Positions 52,431 to 61,780 of a DNA stretch of 64,000 nucleotides are shown here, piece by piece. The notes under the pieces are model-generated. The model saw nothing but the letters and a program-made list of their open reading frames with translations. It ran no database searches and was not told the origin of the DNA. This DNA is from an uncultured Bacilli bacterium (GTDB lineage: Bacteria; Bacillota_I; Bacilli_A; RF39; UBA660), in contig CAKOHZ010000002.1 in assembly GCA_934086315.1 (NCBI GenBank), forward strand, positions 302,757 through 366,756, written 5' to 3'. The number at the start of each line of letters is the position of its first letter. Within the stretch, counting starts at the first letter, position 1. The position numbers and the translations under genes were made by a program.

Positions 52431-54518
52431 TTATTTTTTAGTTAAGTATTTATGATTAGCAGCTATACTTTTTATACCTACTCCATGAGCAAATGCTATA
52501 GTAGCAATACCGCCACTAATCTTAATAACAACACCTTCTCCAAACACAGTATGTATAACATTATCTCCTGCTTTAATTCCATCGCTAGTAGCATTATTAT
52601 TATACATATTTTCTAGTGTTCTCTTAGGTCTATCATCTGGTCTTACTGACATATTAGTCTTATTAATTAAATCATCATCTATTTCTTTAATAAATCTACT
52701 TTCTACTGTTCCACTGGTTTTACCAAATAGTGTTCTTTGTCTAGCACTTAATAAATAAAGAATGCTTTTAGCTCTAGTAATTCCTACATAACATAATCTT
52801 CTTTCTTCTTCAAGTTCACTAGCACTTTCAAAACTTCTACTATGAGGAAATATTCCTTCTTCCATACCAAGAATAAATACTACTTTAAATTCAAGCCCTT
52901 TCGCAGAATGAAGAGTCATTAAATTAACAGCATCTTTATTCTCTTTATATTGACCAGCATCACTTACTAGTAATATATTTTCTAAGAATGTTGATAAGTC
53001 ATATACCCCACTTTCTTCAAAAGCAACAGCTACTGACTTAAATTCATTTAAGTTTTCTATCTTAGCGTCACTTTCAAGTGATTTATCTAATTCATATTCA
53101 GCCCTTAACCCACTCTTAACAAGCACATCTTCTATTAATTCAGATAAACTAAGAGTTTTAGCATCCTCTTGTAACTCAAGTATTAATTTCTTAAATTCAA
53201 GTTCTTTTCCTGACTCTATTGAATCAAACATAGATATATCATTTTCACGAGCTTTATTTCGAATATTCTCTATAGTCTTAGTACCTATTCCTCTTTTAGG
53301 AGTGTTAATTACTCTTTCTAAACTAACTGAATCATTTGAGTTATATACTAAATTTAAGTATGCAATTAAATCTTTAATTTCTTTTCTACTATAGAAGTAA
53401 TAACTACCAATAATATTATATGGAATATTACTTCTTACAAAAGCTTCCTCAATTGTTCTACTTTGAGCATTAGTTCTATAAAGTACAGCAAAATCACTAT
53501 ATTGATATCCTTCATCCATCATTTCTTTTATTTTCTTAATGACAAATGAACTTTCCTTAATTTCATCTTCAAGTCTTATATATTCAATCTTTTCTCCATC
53601 ACCACTTGATGTCCATAGATTTAGTTTAGTACCCTCTCGATTATTTTTAATTACCGAATTGGCAGCCTTAAGTATTGTATTAGTACTTCTATAATTTTCT
53701 TCTAAAAGAACAATTTTTGTATTCTTATAATCTTTTTCAAAGTTAAGTATATTTCTATAATCAGCATTTCTCCAAGAATATATTGACTGATTAGCATCAC
53801 CTACGACAAAGATATTATGATATTTACTAGCAAGTAACTTACACAATTCATACTGAATGCTATTAGTATCTTGATATTCATCTACTAAAATATATTGAAA
53901 TCCTTCTTGATATTTTTCTAATATATCTTTACGTTTCTTAAATAACTCTACTGGTTTTAATAATAAATCATCAAAATCTACTGAGTTATTTTCTTTTAAT
54001 AATTTTATATATTTTTCATATACAAAAGATATTACTTTATCTTCATCTCTTAAAAATAATTTGGAATACTCCAAAGGACTTAAACCATCATTTTTAGCAC
54101 TACTTATTCTAGATATAATATGTTTTATATCATAGTTAGCTGGATCATAAGAATTTTCTTTTAATATTCTTTTAATAAGTGCTTTAGTATCATCTGTATC
54201 AAGTATTGTTATATTAGAAGTATATCCTATATCACTATAATTTTCTCTAAGTATCCTAAGTCCAAATGAATGAAATGTTCCAATAAATATTGAATCAGCA
54301 ATAGTATCAATTTTAGCTTCTACTCTTTCTCTCATTTCTTTTGCTGCTTTATTAGTAAATGTTATTGCAAGTATATTATAGGGACTTACTCCTTCATCTA
54401 TTAATTTTATTATTCTTTCAGTTAATACTCTTGTTTTACCACTACCTGCTCCTGCAAGAACTAAACAAGGTCCTTCTTTATGATTAACTGCTTCCAATTG
54501 TTTATTATTTAACATCAT
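52431..54518 (-). CDS. pcrA: UvrD/PcrA superfamily 1A DNA helicase
   Basis: The 695-residue protein has helicase motifs Q (LNNKQLEAV), I (GAGSGKT, residues 22-28), Ia (ITFTNKAAKEMRERV), II (VDEYQDTN), III (VGDANQSIYSWRNAD), IV (LEENYRST), V (LMTLHSAKGLEF) and VI (CYVGITRAK). A C-terminal Tudor-like end (DNVIHTVFGEGVVIKISGG) distinguishes PcrA/UvrD. It unwinds DNA in nucleotide excision repair and replication restart. A single Leu/Met start choice (MM) is immaterial. Confidence 0.96.
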   Translation of the reverse strand: MMLNNKQLEAVNHKEGPCLVLAGAGSGKTRVLTERIIKLIDEGVSPYNILAITFTNKAAKEMRERVEAKIDTIADSIFIGTFHSFGLRILRENYSDIGYTSNITILDTDDTKALIKRILKENSYDPANYDIKHIISRISSAKNDGLSPLEYSKLFLRDEDKVISFVYEKYIKLLKENNSVDFDDLLLKPVELFKKRKDILEKYQEGFQYILVDEYQDTNSIQYELCKLLASKYHNIFVVGDANQSIYSWRNADYRNILNFEKDYKNTKIVLLEENYRSTNTILKAANSVIKNNREGTKLNLWTSSGDGEKIEYIRLEDEIKESSFVIKKIKEMMDEGYQYSDFAVLYRTNAQSRTIEEAFVRSNIPYNIIGSYYFYSRKEIKDLIAYLNLVYNSNDSVSLERVINTPKRGIGTKTIENIRNKARENDISMFDSIESGKELEFKKLILELQEDAKTLSLSELIEDVLVKSGLRAEYELDKSLESDAKIENLNEFKSVAVAFEESGVYDLSTFLENILLVSDAGQYKENKDAVNLMTLHSAKGLEFKVVFILGMEEGIFPHSRSFESASELEEERRLCYVGITRAKSILYLLSARQRTLFGKTSGTVESRFIKEIDDDLINKTNMSVRPDDRPKRTLENMYNNNATSDGIKAGDNVIHTVFGEGVVIKISGGIATIAFAHGVGIKSIAANHKYLTKK

Positions 54519-54661
54519 ATTTATTACCTCTTAACCATTATAACATTAAGATTACTCTTAGAAAAGCAAACAAACAAAATATTTTAAATTCTTTAATATA
54601 AAATACTAAAACTTCACAATAAAAAAACTATTCTAAAGAATAGTACTTTTATATTAATGAA

Positions 54662-55213
54662 TTATTTAACTTTTTTATAATCAAGTAATAACATTATAAA
54701 TTCGCATAATTGATATATAAAGAACGCAGCTAAAGGTAAAATAATACATACGAAGAATCCAACTTTAGTTTTAAGAAATGAGAACACTGTTCCTAAAACT
54801 GCTACTTTTGTTCCATTCCATGTAGAGATAATATCTCCTGGAGCAACTTGTTGTGGCTCTTCACTTGTATTTTCACTTTGAGTCACATAAGAAGTCATAC
54901 CATTGACTGTATTTACTGAATTTATACGTTGAATTTTAATAACTTTTGTATTATCTTCCATAACGAAGAATGCTATAATATCACCTTCTTTAAGATCACT
55001 TTTTCCATCGTATGATTTAGTAATAATTAAGTCACCATTTTTAATAGTGGGTTCCATCGAATTAGATTGAATATCTAATGGAACATATCCAAAAATTTTT
55101 GAAACACCCTTTTCACGAGATGTAAATGTAATAAGAGTTAAACATGCAGCTAAAACAATAACAACCCAAATCACAACATTTAAAACAACTTTTATAATCT
55201 TTTTTCCCTTCAT
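54662..55213 (-). CDS. sipW: SipW-type signal peptidase I with altered catalytic residues
   Basis: This 183-residue peptidase has a membrane helix at each end (about 7-28 and 148-172). The nucleophile Ser52 is in SNSMEPTI, and GDLI and GDII boxes match ER/SipW-type signal peptidases. The position of the conserved His (VTHR in B. subtilis SipW) reads KIQRI with Gln95, and the following GDN-like acid motif reads SEN. A Lys two residues before Gln95 is present. It is adjacent to a TasA/CalY-like gene, the usual SipW substrate. The two changes might reduce or alter activity; the Ser is intact. Confidence 0.8.
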   Translation of the reverse strand: MKGKKIIKVVLNVVIWVVIVLAACLTLITFTSREKGVSKIFGYVPLDIQSNSMEPTIKNGDLIITKSYDGKSDLKEGDIIAFFVMEDNTKVIKIQRINSVNTVNGMTSYVTQSENTSEEPQQVAPGDIISTWNGTKVAVLGTVFSFLKTKVGFFVCIILPLAAFFIYQLCEFIMLLLDYKKVK

Positions 55214-55228
55214 ATAATGCCTCCAACT

Positions 55229-56236
55229 TTACTGTGCTAATGCATTCTTAGATATTTGAATATTATAAGTAATATTAGAACCTGTAGTGTTTTTTTCACA
55301 GTCATAATCTTGTCCTTCTACCCAACCATATATTCTAATCTTATTTATACCAGCAGATAAATTAAATAATGTTTTGTTTTCTCCATTAGCATAATTTTTA
55401 TCAGGAGTTTGAATATCAGGTGTTACTTCATCAAAATAATCATCTGATTTTGATTGATAATCAATAGCAAATTCACTTGCAATAGCAGCTTTAATTCCAT
55501 AATAACTAGAAACTACTGTATCTTTATCAAATGATTTTTCTCCATAACTATTAGCTTGAGAAATTCCTTCTGGTGTATGTATATTTGAATTTGGTTCCCA
55601 AATTATATTATTTTTTTCATTTAAGCTATTATTTCTAGCACTTCTTAATGCAATTGCAGCAGCAGTAGCACCATTATCAACATTACCTTGATATAAGAAT
55701 GCAACTCTAGCAGCATTTTTAAGACCACTATTAGTATCATCTGCTACAACATCAGATGAAGTTGTTAAATATATTGTAGTCGCTTGTGGAGTTAGTATAA
55801 ATAAATCAAATGCAACAAAATCTCCATCAGTACCAGCCTTTTCAACTGACTCTTCAGATACTATTTTATATCCATTAGCAGCAGTAACATCAGCTTCAAT
55901 ACTTCCTTTAAACATTTTCATAAATCCAGTAACAGGATCAACATCACCAACAGTGAAAATAGGAGAAACTTGATTTGGCAATTGATTTGTATTACCATCA
56001 TAAGCATTTTTTAATATATCATTTGTTGAAATATCACTTTTCCAATTAACAGCATCCACTGAAACCTGAATACCAGGTTCAACGCTTACATTAACATCAA
56101 TACCATCAGCATTATTGTTTGTGTTATCAATAAACCAAGCATAAGACGCAGTAGTTAATGTAACTGCAGTAACAACCAACATAATAAATGTTGGAATAAT
56201 TCTCTTTTTGTTATTTATCATTTCTTCATTTTCCAT
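55229..56236 (-). CDS. TasA/CalY-like surface protein with SipW-type signal
   Basis: The N-terminus has a helix ending VTLTTASYAWFIDN, the typical SipW-dependent site (A-S-Y-A-W-F), followed by a TasA/camelysin-like beta domain (NADGIDVNVSVEPGIQVSV). It is probably secreted and assembles into fibres or stays wall-associated. AAAGGA lies before the ATG at 56236; the ATG at 56251 has none, so 335 residues are preferred. It is transcribed with sipW (SipW gene follows after 15 bp) from a promoter at 56320-56348. Confidence 0.82.
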   Translation of the reverse strand: MENEEMINNKKRIIPTFIMLVVTAVTLTTASYAWFIDNTNNNADGIDVNVSVEPGIQVSVDAVNWKSDISTNDILKNAYDGNTNQLPNQVSPIFTVGDVDPVTGFMKMFKGSIEADVTAANGYKIVSEESVEKAGTDGDFVAFDLFILTPQATTIYLTTSSDVVADDTNSGLKNAARVAFLYQGNVDNGATAAAIALRSARNNSLNEKNNIIWEPNSNIHTPEGISQANSYGEKSFDKDTVVSSYYGIKAAIASEFAIDYQSKSDDYFDEVTPDIQTPDKNYANGENKTLFNLSAGINKIRIYGWVEGQDYDCEKNTTGSNITYNIQISKNALAQ

Positions 56237-56319
56237 AATTAATCCTTTCATATTTATAAAAAATATCCATAATATTTTTTACATAAGGCACAAATTTACC
56301 CTATACACTATACAAATTT

Positions 56320-56348
56320 ATTATATACTAGATTTTAAAAAAACACAA
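56320..56348 (-). promoter_or_regulatory. Promoter of tasA-like-sipW unit
   Basis: Minus strand: -35 TTGTGT (56343-56348), 17-bp spacer, -10 TATAAT (56320-56325). The leader is about 75 nt. Confidence 0.65.
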
Positions 56349-56361
56349 TATTCTAACAATC

Positions 56362-56380
56362 AAAAAGAAGGTTTCCCTTC
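56362..56380 (-). terminator. Terminator after the 109-aa gene
   Basis: Stem GAAGG/CCTTC (56367-56380) with a GAAA loop on the minus strand, then TTTTT. Confidence 0.75.
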
Positions 56381-56386
56381 TATAAT

Positions 56387-56716
56387 TTATAAAGTAAATT
56401 CATGATTACGAGTTATCATTTTTTTGTATGATTTAGCACTTTCAGCATCGCCTATAGCTTTACCTAGTCCAATTACTATGCCATTCTTTTTATTAGGACT
56501 TACCTTAGCAAGTTTAGATATATTATTTGAAATTAAAAATCTCATAATATTATCAACTCTAAAAAATTTATGTGATACGGAATTATAAACATAATAAGAA
56601 GAACCACCATATCCAGCTTCTTTAGAAAACAATAACATACTAATATCTTTTTTAGCCCTGCCATTGATTACTCTAACTGGTACATATATATCTATATTAG
56701 AATATTCATCTACCAT
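56387..56716 (-). CDS. Small protein of unknown function (109 aa)
   Basis: Not recognised. It has a mixed alpha/beta composition: a beta start (NIDIYVPVRVING), an AGYGGSSYYVY segment, and a helical end. No signal peptide or TM is present. The start has a clear AGAGGTG SD. It lies between the two SipW-linked genes and ends at its own terminator. Confidence 0.62.
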   Translation of the reverse strand: MVDEYSNIDIYVPVRVINGRAKKDISMLLFSKEAGYGGSSYYVYNSVSHKFFRVDNIMRFLISNNISKLAKVSPNKKNGIVIGLGKAIGDAESAKSYKKMITRNHEFTL

Positions 56717-56765
56717 ACAAACACCTCTATAATCATTTTACATTAATTTACTATTTTTTGTCAAA

Positions 56766-58418
56766 TTAACTTTTAAAAGTAAAATATCCTGGATTACTAG
56801 TTCCACCATCAATTCTAGCATAAGTTTTATCTATTTTAGCACTATCATATTTAGTACCACTACTACCTACTAAATTAGTAGAATTTAAAAACATATTGTT
56901 ACTAGTAGATACTTTATCTATTGAAAACTTATTACTTACATATATGGTTTTTAATTTTGATTTGGAAAACATTTGAGTCATATCAGTTACATTTGATGTA
57001 TCAAAACTACTTAAATCTAAAGATTCTCCTTGGTATCCATCAAACATGTAACTCATATTAGTTACATTACTTGTATTAAAATTGTTAAGTCCTACGATAT
57101 CAATTAAAGAGCTAACTTCAAAAGTGCCAATCATATCAGTTACGTTCGAAGTATCAAAATTACTTATATCTAAATATTTTATACTACTACCAAAAAACAT
57201 CCAATACATACTTGTAGCTTTATTACTTGTAAAACTACTCAAATCTAATTTTGTAACATTACTCTCATAAAACAATTCTTCAACGTCAGTAACATTTTTT
57301 ATATCAAAACTACTTAAATCTATACTTGTTGCTTGACTGCTAGAAAACATACTATGCATATTAACTACGTTACTTGTATCAAAACTACTTAAATCAAGTT
57401 TATCTACTTGACTATTAGAAAACATACTTTCCATGTTTATCACTTTCGATGTATCAAAATCACTAAGGTCTAGTGCACTTACCTGACTATTCAAAAACAT
57501 ACTCTTCATATTAGTTACATTATTTGTATTCAAACTACTTAAATCTATACTCGTTGCTTGACTTTTATAATACATATAACTCATTGATATTACAGGTTTA
57601 CCATTAATTGTACTACAAACTTTACTAGTGACAGATGATGTACTATCCTTATCTGTTAAAATAACACCCCATCCATCATCAGAAATATTATTCCAATCAT
57701 AATTTATTACATTCATTAATGGACTCACACTGCTACTCATAGGAGTTAAAATACCATCATATTCTTGCATATATCTATAAGTGTATTGCCCATTTACATA
57801 TTCGGCACCTTGTACCATCTCACCATCAAAAGTACAATTTACATTTTCAAAATTTCTATACTCTTTTATATTAATTTTTCCTGAGAACTTTTTATTTATA
57901 TTATCATTTTGTAAATAATTTTTATTATCGAATTTAACAGTAATTGTATACTCATGAGTAATTCCAGTATCAATAGAAATTCCACTTTTAATATTACTAG
58001 TAGTAGCAGTACTACTTATTGGTACAGCTCTATAAATTCTATCACAACTGCCACTTTCCTCTTGATCTTCACTACCATAATTTTTATAACTCTTACATTC
58101 AAATGTAACGTGAAATTCAAAATTATCTATAGTATTAATTAAATTTTCCCAATAGAAAGAATATAAAACACCTTTAGTACCAACATTCGCAACCGTTATT
58201 TTTTTTGTTATAAAGTCACCTGGTAACGCACCATTTAAAACTATATCAGACCCATCAGTATACTCTAATTTCAATTCACCAGTAGATACAACCATATCTT
58301 TACTATTACCATCAATTTTCATAGTAAAATAAGCATATGAATAACTAAATATGCTAAATAATATTAATGAAATTATTATAATACTAAATAAAATTCTAAT
58401 ATTTTTATTGTTCCTCAT
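56766..58418 (-). CDS. SipW-type-exported protein with DUF285 repeats, copy 2
   Basis: This 550-residue paralog of the 47.9-kb gene has an N-terminal helix with FSYSYAYFTMKI, a TasA-like domain, then DUF285 repeats (for example DLSSFDTSNVVNMHSMF) from about residue 275 to 510. The end is DGGTSNPGYFTFKS. It lacks LPxTG. The ATG at 58418 has GAGG five bases upstream; a GTG at 58424 is in frame but overlaps the SD. It has its own promoter at 58444-58472. Confidence 0.85.
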   Translation of the reverse strand: MRNNKNIRILFSIIIISLILFSIFSYSYAYFTMKIDGNSKDMVVSTGELKLEYTDGSDIVLNGALPGDFITKKITVANVGTKGVLYSFYWENLINTIDNFEFHVTFECKSYKNYGSEDQEESGSCDRIYRAVPISSTATTSNIKSGISIDTGITHEYTITVKFDNKNYLQNDNINKKFSGKINIKEYRNFENVNCTFDGEMVQGAEYVNGQYTYRYMQEYDGILTPMSSSVSPLMNVINYDWNNISDDGWGVILTDKDSTSSVTSKVCSTINGKPVISMSYMYYKSQATSIDLSSLNTNNVTNMKSMFLNSQVSALDLSDFDTSKVINMESMFSNSQVDKLDLSSFDTSNVVNMHSMFSSSQATSIDLSSFDIKNVTDVEELFYESNVTKLDLSSFTSNKATSMYWMFFGSSIKYLDISNFDTSNVTDMIGTFEVSSLIDIVGLNNFNTSNVTNMSYMFDGYQGESLDLSSFDTSNVTDMTQMFSKSKLKTIYVSNKFSIDKVSTSNNMFLNSTNLVGSSGTKYDSAKIDKTYARIDGGTSNPGYFTFKS

Positions 58419-58443
58419 AAACACCTCATTACCATATAACTAT

Positions 58444-58472
58444 ATTATAATATTCTAAAATAATTTGGTCAA
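58444..58472 (-). promoter_or_regulatory. Promoter of DUF285 copy 2
   Basis: Minus strand: -35 TTGACC (58467-58472), 17-bp spacer, -10 TATAAT (58444-58449). Confidence 0.78.
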
Positions 58473-58480
58473 CTTTAATA

Positions 58481-58508
58481 TTGAATAAGAATCAATATAT
58501 GGTATACT
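58481..58508 (+). promoter_or_regulatory. Promoter of the transglutaminase-like gene
   Basis: -35 TTGAAT (58481-58486), 16-bp spacer, -10 TATACT (58503-58508), divergent from the minus-strand promoter. An AAGGAG SD follows. Confidence 0.7.
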
Positions 58509-58530
58509 TAAATATGATAAGGAGTTACAT

Positions 58531-60009
58531 ATGATAATAGGTTCTAAAAATATTAATGAAGAACAAAAATTAAAAATCATAGAAGAAGAAATTGTAAAAT
58601 CAATCAACCCTTCATGGAATAAAGATGAAATCATTAGATATGTATATTTATATATAGGCAAATACATTTCTAAAAATGTTGAATTCTTCTATTCATTAGG
58701 TAGGAAACTAGAAAATAAAAATTATGATTTTAAAAAAATAAAAAGTACCTATGAAAGCAAACAAATAAGAAATTTATCAGTCATATGTAAATCTTCAGCA
58801 ATAATTTTACAAAGAATATATAAAAAACTAGGTATTAAAAGCAATTTAATTGAAACCACTCAGTTTAATCCATATGTTGATGATGAATCTAAAGAATTAC
58901 TTGAAGTACATCATTGGTTTTTAGCAGTAATTGGTGAAAATAATAGAATATATTTTTTAACTATAGTACCTGATTTATTCAACATACAATTTAATATGAA
59001 AACAGAACACTTTGCTAATAATATTGAATATAAAAGAATCAATAAGAATGGAGAAATAGAAATACAATACAAAGGTCCTGAAATTAAACATACTATATTA
59101 GACGAAAAAGAATTAGCTGAAATAGATAAAAAAATTGGGTATGCAGTTCCTTATACTTTCACTGACAAAGATGGAAAACAAAAAAATTATGATGGTTATG
59201 ATAATGTATTTATTGAAAATCTAAGAACATTCGTAAGAAAGAATAATTATATTATAGAACTAGGTTACGATACAAAATTTTTCAAAGATATAATGTCTTA
59301 TAATGTTAATAACATGTTAATAGAGGATTATTTAAACACTAAAGATTTCAATATGATAGAAATAGATAAGTGGATAGAATTTATAAAAGAAAGAGCAACA
59401 TTCTATGGACATAACCCAAATGAAGATAAAGAAGTAAATGGTAAAATATCAGCTCTTAGAAAAGCTCTTCAAAATAAAGATGCAAAAAAATATAGAAATC
59501 TTGTAGGACAATTAGGTATTAATTTTGTTGATGAAAAGTACAAGATTGTTAAAAATGGATTTTGTTCACAAGAATATTTAGAAAAAAAATTCGAATATTT
59601 ATTTCCAAAATTCTTTAATTTCAATGAAAATTCATTACCACTTACATCAAGTTTTACAGGATTATCTGAAAAATTAGACTTTATTGATATATTTATTGAA
59701 AATATGTTTCCTGAATTAAGAGAAGGAAAAGCCAATGAAGGAATTAAAATAAATCCAAAGTATTCGTTATACAGAAATAGAATTCAAAGATATGTAATCT
59801 ACTCTACCATAAGAAAACAATATGACATTATATTTTCTATTGATAATAGTAATACTTACTACTACTTAGACCCAGTTAAAGGTATATTCAAAAAATTAAA
59901 CAACTTGTTAAACTTAATTAGTGATGAATTTATAGTAGTAAGTGATGAACTTAAAAATAGAATGCAAGAAGTAGAAAATATAGAAGAACCATTAACAAAG
60001 ACTTTATAA
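58531..60009 (+). CDS. Transglutaminase-like cysteine protease-fold protein
   Basis: This 492-residue cytoplasmic protein has a papain/transglutaminase-like core: Cys86 in RNLSVICKSSAIILQRIYKK (the helix carrying the nucleophile), then a GIKSNLIE strand, His127/128 in EVHHWFLAV, and Asp near 147 (IVPDL). The order C-H-D and the GIxxxxIE spacing fit transglutaminase-like (TGase core) domains. The rest is helical and unrecognised. No signal peptide. It has its own promoter and terminator. The substrate cannot be guessed; protein crosslinking or peptide cleavage are options. Confidence 0.66.
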   Translation: MIIGSKNINEEQKLKIIEEEIVKSINPSWNKDEIIRYVYLYIGKYISKNVEFFYSLGRKLENKNYDFKKIKSTYESKQIRNLSVICKSSAIILQRIYKKLGIKSNLIETTQFNPYVDDESKELLEVHHWFLAVIGENNRIYFLTIVPDLFNIQFNMKTEHFANNIEYKRINKNGEIEIQYKGPEIKHTILDEKELAEIDKKIGYAVPYTFTDKDGKQKNYDGYDNVFIENLRTFVRKNNYIIELGYDTKFFKDIMSYNVNNMLIEDYLNTKDFNMIEIDKWIEFIKERATFYGHNPNEDKEVNGKISALRKALQNKDAKKYRNLVGQLGINFVDEKYKIVKNGFCSQEYLEKKFEYLFPKFFNFNENSLPLTSSFTGLSEKLDFIDIFIENMFPELREGKANEGIKINPKYSLYRNRIQRYVIYSTIRKQYDIIFSIDNSNTYYYLDPVKGIFKKLNNLLNLISDEFIVVSDELKNRMQEVENIEEPLTKTL

Positions 60010-60018
60010 AGTCTTTTT
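59997..60018 (+). terminator. Terminator of the transglutaminase-like gene
   Basis: Stem AAAGACTTT/AAAGTCTTT (59997-60016) followed by T residues; it overlaps the stop codon. Confidence 0.75.
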
Positions 60019-60069
60019 AATTTAACAAAAAAAATTATTTAGAATATATTACTATGAAAGTGAGGTTAT

Positions 60070-61038
60070 ATGAAAAAGATAATTCTTGTAGTAGTAACTA
60101 TATTTTTAATATTTATAATTGCTTTCTCTTTTAAGAAGGAAGAGAGCAATAAAATTGTTGTTTCAGAAGTTACACATTCTGTATTCTATAGTCCTTGGTA
60201 TGTAGCTCTTGAAAATAAATATTTTGAAAGTCTAGGTCTTGATATTGAAGTAGTATTAACTCCAGGCGCTGATAAGGTTGCTTCTTCTGTAATATCCGGA
60301 GACGCTAATATAGGATTCTCTGGTCCTGAAGCAACTGTTTATGTTTACAATAATAGTAATGAAAAACTAGTTACATTTGCATCTCTTACTAAAAGAGATG
60401 GTCAATTTATAGTTGGTGACTGTAAATATAAAGATAACTTTAGTATATTAGACTTAAAAGGTAAAAAAGTATTAGCTGGAAGAAGTGGCGGTATGCCATT
60501 ACTTATGTTTAAGTATGCCTTAAAAGAATCAAATATTGATGAAAAAGATGTTATTATTGATACATCTATAGATTTTGCATCACTAACTGGCGCATACATA
60601 AGTGGTCAAGGAGACTTTGTTAATCTTTTTGAACCAAATGCTCTAAAAGTAGAAAAAGAAGGTTCAGGTTGTGTATTATCTTCACTTGGTAATATATCAG
60701 GTACTGTTCCCTACACTGCTTTCTATGCTAAAGAAAGTTATATCAAAAAGAATAAAAACGTTATAAAGAAATTTAATGAAGCTCTAAATAAAGGATTAGA
60801 ATTCGTTCAAAAAAATGATTCTAAAACTATAGCCAATGCTATTAAAAATCAATTTAGTGATACTTCTATTGAAGATTTAACAACAATAGTAGAAAGATAT
60901 AAGAGTGCTGACTCTTGGTATAAAACAACATACATAAACAAAAAAGACTATAATAGATTATTAGATATTATGATATATGGTAAAACAATAGATAAGAAAG
61001 TTAATATTGACGATTTAATAACTAATGAATACAACTAA
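60070..61038 (+). CDS. ABC transporter substrate-binding protein (NMT1/SsuA-like)
   Basis: A hydrophobic N-terminal helix (3-20) anchors a 300-residue periplasmic-binding fold of the NMT1/THI5/SsuA group: FYSPWYVALENKYFESLGLDIEVVLTPGADKVASSVISGDANIGFSGPE. There is no lipobox Cys, so membrane anchoring by the N-terminal helix is likely. The group transports thiamine pyrimidine precursors, sulfonates or nitrate-like anions. It heads the three-gene importer and overlaps the ATPase gene by 14 bp. No riboswitch fits in the short leader. Confidence 0.83.
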   Translation: MKKIILVVVTIFLIFIIAFSFKKEESNKIVVSEVTHSVFYSPWYVALENKYFESLGLDIEVVLTPGADKVASSVISGDANIGFSGPEATVYVYNNSNEKLVTFASLTKRDGQFIVGDCKYKDNFSILDLKGKKVLAGRSGGMPLLMFKYALKESNIDEKDVIIDTSIDFASLTGAYISGQGDFVNLFEPNALKVEKEGSGCVLSSLGNISGTVPYTAFYAKESYIKKNKNVIKKFNEALNKGLEFVQKNDSKTIANAIKNQFSDTSIEDLTTIVERYKSADSWYKTTYINKKDYNRLLDIMIYGKTIDKKVNIDDLITNEYN

Positions 61039-61780
61039 TATTTTAGAAGTTAAAAATATATCTAAGACTTATCATACTACTGAAGGAGAAATAGAAGCTT
61101 TAAATAACATAAGTTTTTCTATTAATGAAGGAGACTTCATCGGGCTTATAGGTCCATCCGGATGTGGTAAAAGTTCAATATTAAACATAATATCTAATCT
61201 TGATAAAAACTATAATGGAAATATAAATATTAAAAATGGTATAAAAGTTTCATATATGCTTCAAGAAGACGCATTATTTCCATGGCTTACAGTTCTTGAT
61301 AATGCATTACTTGGTTTAAAAATAAAACATAATCTTACTAAAGAAAATAAAGAATATGTATTATCTTTATTAAAGAAATATGATCTTTATGATTTTATTA
61401 ATAAATATCCAAGTTCCTTATCAGGTGGTATGAAGCAAAGACTAGCTCTTATTAGAACATTAGCTATGCATCCAGATATATTACTTCTTGATGAACCCTA
61501 TAGTGCATTAGACTATCAAACTAGATTAAAAGTCGGAGATGATGTATTTAAAATAATAAAAGAAGAAAATAAAACTGTTTTAATAGTAACTCATGATATC
61601 GCAGAAGCAATATCTATGTGTAATAAAATCATTGTTTTCTCTAAAAGACCAGCTACTATTAAAAACATTCATGAAATAAATTTATCTAATAAAAGTACAC
61701 CAATTAATAACAGAGATGCTAAAGAATTCAAAGATTACTACAAACTTATCTGGAAGGAAATAGATAATAATGAGCAATGA
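61025..61780 (+). CDS. ABC transporter ATP-binding protein (SsuB/TauB/ThiZ-like)
   Basis: The 251-residue ATPase has Walker A GPSGCGKSS near residue 42, signature LSGGMKQR, Walker B ILLLDEPYSALD and H-loop VTHDI. The SGGMKQR signature and order (binding protein, ATPase, permease) match the taurine/nitrate/thiamine-precursor type importers. It overlaps both neighbours. Confidence 0.9.
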   Translation: MNTTNILEVKNISKTYHTTEGEIEALNNISFSINEGDFIGLIGPSGCGKSSILNIISNLDKNYNGNINIKNGIKVSYMLQEDALFPWLTVLDNALLGLKIKHNLTKENKEYVLSLLKKYDLYDFINKYPSSLSGGMKQRLALIRTLAMHPDILLLDEPYSALDYQTRLKVGDDVFKIIKEENKTVLIVTHDIAEAISMCNKIIVFSKRPATIKNIHEINLSNKSTPINNRDAKEFKDYYKLIWKEIDNNEQ

